From contig DJEL01000036.1 of assembly GCA_002432425.1 (NCBI GenBank), forward strand, positions 1 through 37,604: 37,604 nucleotides of DNA, given 5' to 3'. Positions 34,428-37,604 of this stretch are shown piece by piece (position 1 is the stretch's first letter; every line of letters begins with the position of its first letter). The notes under the pieces are model-generated. The model was given only the letters and a program-made list of their open reading frames with translations. It was not told where the DNA came from and searched no databases. Source of the DNA: Lachnospiraceae bacterium UBA5899. Its GTDB lineage: Bacteria; Bacillota; Clostridia; Lachnospirales; Lachnospiraceae. Both the position numbers and the translations under genes were made by a program.

Positions 34428-35411
34428 CTACCACTCTTCGCCGGGATACTGCATGCCCCAGTCTTTGCGCACCTTAGTCATAATATCCATCACATCCCTG
34501 GAAAGATCACACTGCATCCGTGCCGCATTGTTTTCCCGGACGGACTGCTCCATATCGGTCATTTCATAATAAAGCGCCATTTCCGTTTCCCCCGCGGCAA
34601 CTTCCCGTCTGCTGCCGGTCTCCGCATCCACGATCACCGCTTTGTCCGCTCTCGGATATTCCATAATTTCAATATATCCCTTTTCACAGCTGATCATAGC
34701 ACGCTTCGGCTGCTTGGAATGCATGGAAAGCGCCACCGTTGCCATCTGCCCCTTGGTATTCTGCAAAAGCATGGTAGCCTGCTCGTCCACACCGGTGGGG
34801 GCTTCCTTCCACTGGCTCACAATAAATTCCGGTGCCTCTTCCATAAAACTTCTCACAACGGACAGTGCATAGACGCCGATATCCAGCATGGCACCGCCCG
34901 CCTGATTTGGGTCAAAGAAGCGGTTTTTCATGTTATATTCCTTAAAGCTGCCGAAATTCATGGTAATCATCTGCACCCTGCCGAGCTCGCCGCTCTTTAC
35001 AATTTTCCAGAGTTCTTTATATAAAGGCATGTGCCAGATGGTCATGGCTTCCGCCAAAATCAGATTTTTTTCTTCTGCCAGATCTCGCAGTTCGTCCAGT
35101 TCCCTGCTGTTTAACGTAATGGATTTTTCCGCTAAAACATGTTTCCCGTGCGTCAATGCTTTCTTAATAAATGCATAATGGGTGTTATGCGGACTGGCAA
35201 TATAAATAATGTCCGCATCCTCGTCAAAAAACATATCGTCTATACAGTCATAGACCTTTTTTACCTGATACTTTTTTCCGAATGCCACTGCCTTCTCATG
35301 GGTTCTGTTGCCTACCGCATACAGATTTTTTCCCATTTTCTGCAATGCCTGTGCCATTTCATTGGCAATCACACCGGTTCCCAAAACCGCCCAGTTTAAG
35401 TTTTCTTTCAT
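34428..35411 (-). CDS. Gfo/Idh/MocA family NAD(P)-dependent oxidoreductase
   Basis: Cytoplasmic oxidoreductase of 327 residues. The N-terminal Rossmann fold begins NWAVLGTGVIANEMAQAL and the family motif EKxx is in HVLAEKSITLN, where the Lys binds substrate and cofactor. The C-terminal domain has GGAMLDIGVYAL and a final YPGEEW. Relatives oxidise sugars, inositols or dihydrodiols; the present substrate is unknown. It lies 17 nt downstream of the transporter gene remnant and 35 nt upstream of the CobW-like gene. Confidence 0.9.
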   Translation of the reverse strand: MKENLNWAVLGTGVIANEMAQALQKMGKNLYAVGNRTHEKAVAFGKKYQVKKVYDCIDDMFFDEDADIIYIASPHNTHYAFIKKALTHGKHVLAEKSITLNSRELDELRDLAEEKNLILAEAMTIWHMPLYKELWKIVKSGELGRVQMITMNFGSFKEYNMKNRFFDPNQAGGAMLDIGVYALSVVRSFMEEAPEFIVSQWKEAPTGVDEQATMLLQNTKGQMATVALSMHSKQPKRAMISCEKGYIEIMEYPRADKAVIVDAETGSRREVAAGETEMALYYEMTDMEQSVRENNAARMQCDLSRDVMDIMTKVRKDWGMQYPGEEW

Positions 35412-35428
35412 ATGTCACCCAGTCCTTT

Positions 35429-35688
35429 CTATTTTTTCTTTAACAGCCTCAGTCCGATTAACATCAATACCGGAAACAGAATAGCTGCCAGAATTCCCAT
35501 TTTTAAATTATCCCCGAAACGGCTGGAAACCAATCCAACCAGCGTCGGTCCCCCGGAGCATCCCAGGTCGCCCGCCAGCGCCAGCATCCGCCATTTTATG
35601 ATTCGGTGTGCTCTGTCCCTGCATGCACGCGCCGGTCCTCTTTTATCGTTTCCGGTGATTTCTTCGTTTCCGTCATCGTATCTGTCAT
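35429..35688 (-). pseudogene. Remnant of an MFS transporter gene (internally deleted)
   Basis: The minus strand starts with ATG 35688, giving a 30-residue hydrophilic peptide (MTDTMTETKKSPETIKEDRR and on) that stops at 35596. In another frame a C-terminal MFS piece follows: LALAGDLGCSGGPTLVGLVS, then a hydrophobic helix and an LLKKK end, stopping at 35429. The GDLGCSxGPTLVG pattern is typical of the C-terminal half of MFS permeases. About 350 residues of a normal transporter are missing and the two parts are in different frames, so the gene is dead. The promoter upstream is intact. Confidence 0.75.
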
Positions 35689-35724
35689 TTTTCTTCTGCC
35701 TTTATACCTTACTAATTTGCCTCG

Positions 35725-35753
35725 ATTATACCATTTCCGCAGGGAATTATCTA
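35725..35753 (-). promoter_or_regulatory. Promoter upstream of the MFS remnant and oxidoreductase gene
   Basis: On the minus strand, TAGATA (35748-35753) lies 17 nt from a perfect TATAAT (35725-35730). Transcription would start near 35718, run through the remnant and reach the oxidoreductase and CobW-like genes. Confidence 0.6.
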
Positions 35754-35780
35754 CCGGAAAAAGAGCAAGAAATGACCGGA

Positions 35781-35813
35781 CAAAATAAAAACCGGAGAGC
35801 TTTCCTCTCCGGT
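35781..35813 (-). terminator. Intrinsic terminator of the aldolase gene
   Basis: ACCGGAGAG (35791-35799) and CTCTCCGGT (35805-35813) form a perfect 9-bp stem with a 5-nt loop, followed on the minus strand by TTTTATTTTG. It begins 9 nt after the aldolase stop codon. Confidence 0.88.
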
Positions 35814-35821
35814 CCAAATAC

Positions 35822-36787
35822 TTATACAATCAGTTCTTTATAAAATTCTGCGTAATCTTTTCTCTTGTCCTTGGTAAACTGGATTGCGGTTCTGGGATGC
35901 TGGTTTAACTGACCGGTCATCAGGTACTGCAAATCATAGCCCCACACAACGCCGTCTTCTTCCAGCTTTACCATGTAATCGGAAATAAAACGGAATACCG
36001 GGTAGGTATTGTACTTGGGATTTTTTAAGAAACCGAGCAGCAGTTCCATGGCACAGTTGCCGGCGCCGCGTCCCATTCCCTTATAGGTGGCATCCAGCCA
36101 GTTTACGCCGTCGCCACAGGCTTCAATGGTATTGGCAAATGCAAGCTGCTGATTGTTATGTGCATGAACACCAAGCTGTTTGCCATATTTGGTCGCTGCT
36201 TCCATGTAAATATCCACAATGCGCTTCATTTCTTCCGGATAAATGGAACCGAAGCTGTCCACAATGTAAATGGTATCCACCGGGGTCTTGCCCAGCATAT
36301 CCAGCGCTACCTTAAGGTCTGACTCCTGTGTCTGGGAAATCGCCATGATGTTGCAGGTGGTTTCATATCCTTTTTTATGTGCATCTTCAATCATGTCAAT
36401 GGCTTCGGGCATCTGATGAATGTAGGCTGCCACACGAACCATATCCACCGGGCTGTTTACTTTTTCATCAAAATCATTTTTATCATGTCTGCCGATATCC
36501 GCCATAATTGCCAGCTTCAAATCAGTATCGTTTTCTCCTACGATTTCCCGGATATGGTCATCGCTGCAGAATTTCCACTTACCGAATTTTGTTTCATCGA
36601 AGACTTTCTTGGAAGCACGGTATCCCATTTCCATATAGTCAACGCCCGCTTCCAGATTGGTCTTATACAATGCTTTCACAAAATCATCGGTAAAATAAAA
36701 ATCATTTACCAGACCGCCATCCCGAAGTGTTGCGTCCATAACCTTAATGGATTCTCTGTAACCTAACAAATGTTCAACCTGTTTCAT
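35822..36787 (-). CDS. HMGL-like aldolase catalytic domain protein (DRE-TIM family)
   Basis: Predicted metal-dependent aldolase or lyase of 321 residues. The DRE-TIM signature is KVMDATLRDGG (15-25), with Arg and Asp for metal and enolate stabilisation. The second metal site is the HxH in LGVHAHNNQQLAFAN, and the G-G loop is KGMGRGAGNCAMELLL. It resembles the 4-hydroxy-2-oxovalerate aldolase/HMG-CoA lyase group, but the usual partner dehydrogenase is not nearby, so the substrate is unknown. It has its own promoter and terminator. GGAAGT lies before the ATG. Confidence 0.9.
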   Translation of the reverse strand: MKQVEHLLGYRESIKVMDATLRDGGLVNDFYFTDDFVKALYKTNLEAGVDYMEMGYRASKKVFDETKFGKWKFCSDDHIREIVGENDTDLKLAIMADIGRHDKNDFDEKVNSPVDMVRVAAYIHQMPEAIDMIEDAHKKGYETTCNIMAISQTQESDLKVALDMLGKTPVDTIYIVDSFGSIYPEEMKRIVDIYMEAATKYGKQLGVHAHNNQQLAFANTIEACGDGVNWLDATYKGMGRGAGNCAMELLLGFLKNPKYNTYPVFRFISDYMVKLEEDGVVWGYDLQYLMTGQLNQHPRTAIQFTKDKRKDYAEFYKELIV

Positions 36788-36861
36788 ATCATTACTTCCT
36801 TTCTGTCACTCACACGTCTTTTGTATTCTTTAGAGCTTTGACGCGTTGAAGCGTTAAATGC

Positions 36862-36890
36862 AATATAGCAGAAATGGAAGCATAAGTCAA
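36862..36890 (-). promoter_or_regulatory. Promoter of the aldolase gene
   Basis: On the minus strand, TTGACT (36885-36890) lies 17 nt from TATATT (36862-36867). Transcription would begin near 36855, leaving a leader of about 68 nt. Confidence 0.75.
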
Positions 36891-36928
36891 CTGTTTTTTA
36901 TTTAAATTCAGGAAAGTCTAAGTTGTAA

Positions 36929-37053
36929 TATCTATCTTAACAGATACCTAAATCATTCACTCCTTCCCCCTCACTTGTGTCATGTAGGGGGAAGGATAGA
37001 AAAACTTAATATTTTGAAACATGCATTACCGTTTCAAAAATATATAGTTTTTC
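36929..37053. repeat. Stacked inverted repeats in an AT-rich segment before two small genes
   Basis: Three inverted repeats follow one another. The first is TATCT/AGATA (36933-36946). The second is a perfect 11-bp repeat TCCTTCCCCCT (36961-36971)/AGGGGGAAGGA (36986-36996). The third is a long imperfect repeat from GAAAAACT (36999-37006) to AGTTTTTC (37046-37053), with the core TTTTGAAAC/GTTTCAAAA around a 10-nt loop. No gene is seen in 36788-37097. The arrangement could be an element end, a replication or recombination site, or regulatory hairpins for the following genes; none is proven. Confidence 0.6.
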
Positions 37054-37097
37054 TTGGATGGGGGTAGATGCATAAACAATAATCAGGGGGTGGATGT

Positions 37098-37295
37098 GTG
37101 TTAATTACATATAAAGGTATTCAGTTTAACAAGAAAGATTTAGTCATAGAAGTTACCCGGTATGCCGACGGTGATATTTATTACTTCGTAGTTGCCCGGT
37201 ATGGAATACGTGGCTATGTAGTATTTCATGCTACAAGAGATTTACATGAAGCCTTTGCTTTATATGATGAAATTTATAACAGTGATAAAGGATAA
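37098..37295 (+). CDS. Small protein of unknown function (65 aa)
   Basis: Not recognised. The GTG start at 37098 lies 5-6 nt after a strong AGGGGGTGG (37085-37093). The product is rich in aromatic residues and predicted beta strands (DGDIYYFVVARYGIRGYVVF) and ends in an acidic helix (LHEAFALYDEIYNS). There is no membrane segment or cysteine. It lies on the strand opposite to its left neighbour, and the next gene begins 43 nt downstream on the same strand, so the two are probably co-transcribed. Confidence 0.6.
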   Translation: MLITYKGIQFNKKDLVIEVTRYADGDIYYFVVARYGIRGYVVFHATRDLHEAFALYDEIYNSDKG

Positions 37296-37338
37296 GGTTC
37301 CTTTACATAAAAAAAATTAAAGAAAAGAGGAAAAGAAA

Positions 37339-37604
37339 ATGGTAAATGATTTGAAAGGTCAAAAAATTGTAGGTATTAAGAGAACACCCAGCAAGGACGG
37401 AAAGAAAGTATATACAACTTACTATATGGAACGTCCCTGGACACCGTATGAACTGCAGGCACTGGAAAGTAATACATCCGCATCCCTCGAAGGTCACGCA
37501 GTAGAGGAAGTTAATACTTCGGAAGATTTCCCCATTCAGGTAGGGGATGTTGTGAAGTTCTTCTACGGAAAAGCTGTCCAATATGGTGATAAAGTTTTTC
37601 AGCC
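37339..37604 (+). CDS. Protein of unknown function (partial; runs off right edge)
   Basis: Not recognised. It starts at ATG 37339 after AGAGGAAAAG and continues open for 88 codons to the end of the window. The sequence begins MVNDLKGQKIVGIKRTPSKD and includes KKVYTTYYMERPWTPYELQ and IQVGDVVKFFYGKAVQYGDK. Alternating short strands and the VGDVVKFFYG segment look like a small beta-barrel protein of the size and style seen in mobile elements, but this is only an impression. No known motif was identified. Confidence 0.6.
   Translation, partial: MVNDLKGQKIVGIKRTPSKDGKKVYTTYYMERPWTPYELQALESNTSASLEGHAVEEVNTSEDFPIQVGDVVKFFYGKAVQYGDKVFQ

Noticed and set aside
35412..35843. 143-codon plus-strand open frame near the MFS remnant
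   Set aside because: It is a shadow of the minus-strand remnant and promoter; the minus-strand frame shows clear MFS sequence.
37303..37581. 92-codon minus-strand open frame at the right edge
   Set aside because: It is antisense to the plus-strand gene at 37339, which has a ribosome binding site and a more protein-like composition.
1..37604. CRISPR arrays, tRNA or rRNA genes, insertion sequences
   Set aside because: No regularly spaced repeats, cloverleaf-like segments or transposase-like frames were seen on either strand.

Overview
The window reads as a low-to-mid GC Firmicutes chromosome, most likely a Lachnospiraceae-type Clostridia. The evidence is the S10/spc ribosomal protein gene order, the zinc-type S14, strong AGGAGG ribosome binding sites, and a carbohydrate locus of the YesMN/LplB-LplC/lipoprotein type with a GH3 enzyme. 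This placement rests on protein character and gene order only; no database search was possible.

Layout. (1) 1-8243, all minus strand: the S10-spc operon in standard order, rpsJ-rplC-rplD-rplW-rplB-rpsS-rplV-rpsC-rplP-rpmC-rpsQ-rplN-rplX-rplE-rpsZ-rpsH-rplF-rplR. rplR runs off the left edge. The operon has a promoter near 8514-8542, a structured leader of about 260 nt, and a 198-nt spacer between rpsZ and rpsH that holds three strong hairpins. (2) 8604-20339: a Na+/proline-type symporter, a divergent SAM methyltransferase, a palindromic terminator of about 120 nt between convergent genes, an HD-GYP protein, a two-gene heterodimeric ABC exporter, mntP behind a yybP-ykoY manganese riboswitch, a voltage-gated-type K+ channel with RCK_C domains, and a membrane-anchored phospholipase D family protein. 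(3) 20399-32249: a carbohydrate utilisation island with a GH3 glycosidase, a YesM-type sensor kinase, a YesN-type regulator, a lipoprotein binding protein, two permeases, a divergent AraC regulator and a sialate-O-acetylesterase-type esterase. No transport ATPase is present, so a shared MsmX-like ATPase encoded elsewhere is inferred. (4) 32316-36787: an acyltransferase 3 membrane protein, a CobW-like GTPase, a Gfo/Idh/MocA oxidoreductase, the remnant of a deleted MFS transporter gene, and an HMGL-like aldolase. (5) 36890-37604: an AT-rich segment with stacked inverted repeats followed by two short plus-strand genes that I do not recognise. This could be the edge of a mobile element or of a lineage-specific island.

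How the parts work together. In the carbohydrate island a sugar signal probably reaches YesM/YesN and the divergent AraC protein. The lipoprotein and the two permeases import an oligosaccharide; the GH3 enzyme and the esterase, neither with an obvious signal peptide, would trim and deacetylate it in the cytoplasm. The mntP riboswitch has two hairpins plus an alternative pairing that gives a coherent 'manganese on' model. No CRISPR array, tRNA, rRNA or insertion sequence was recognised.
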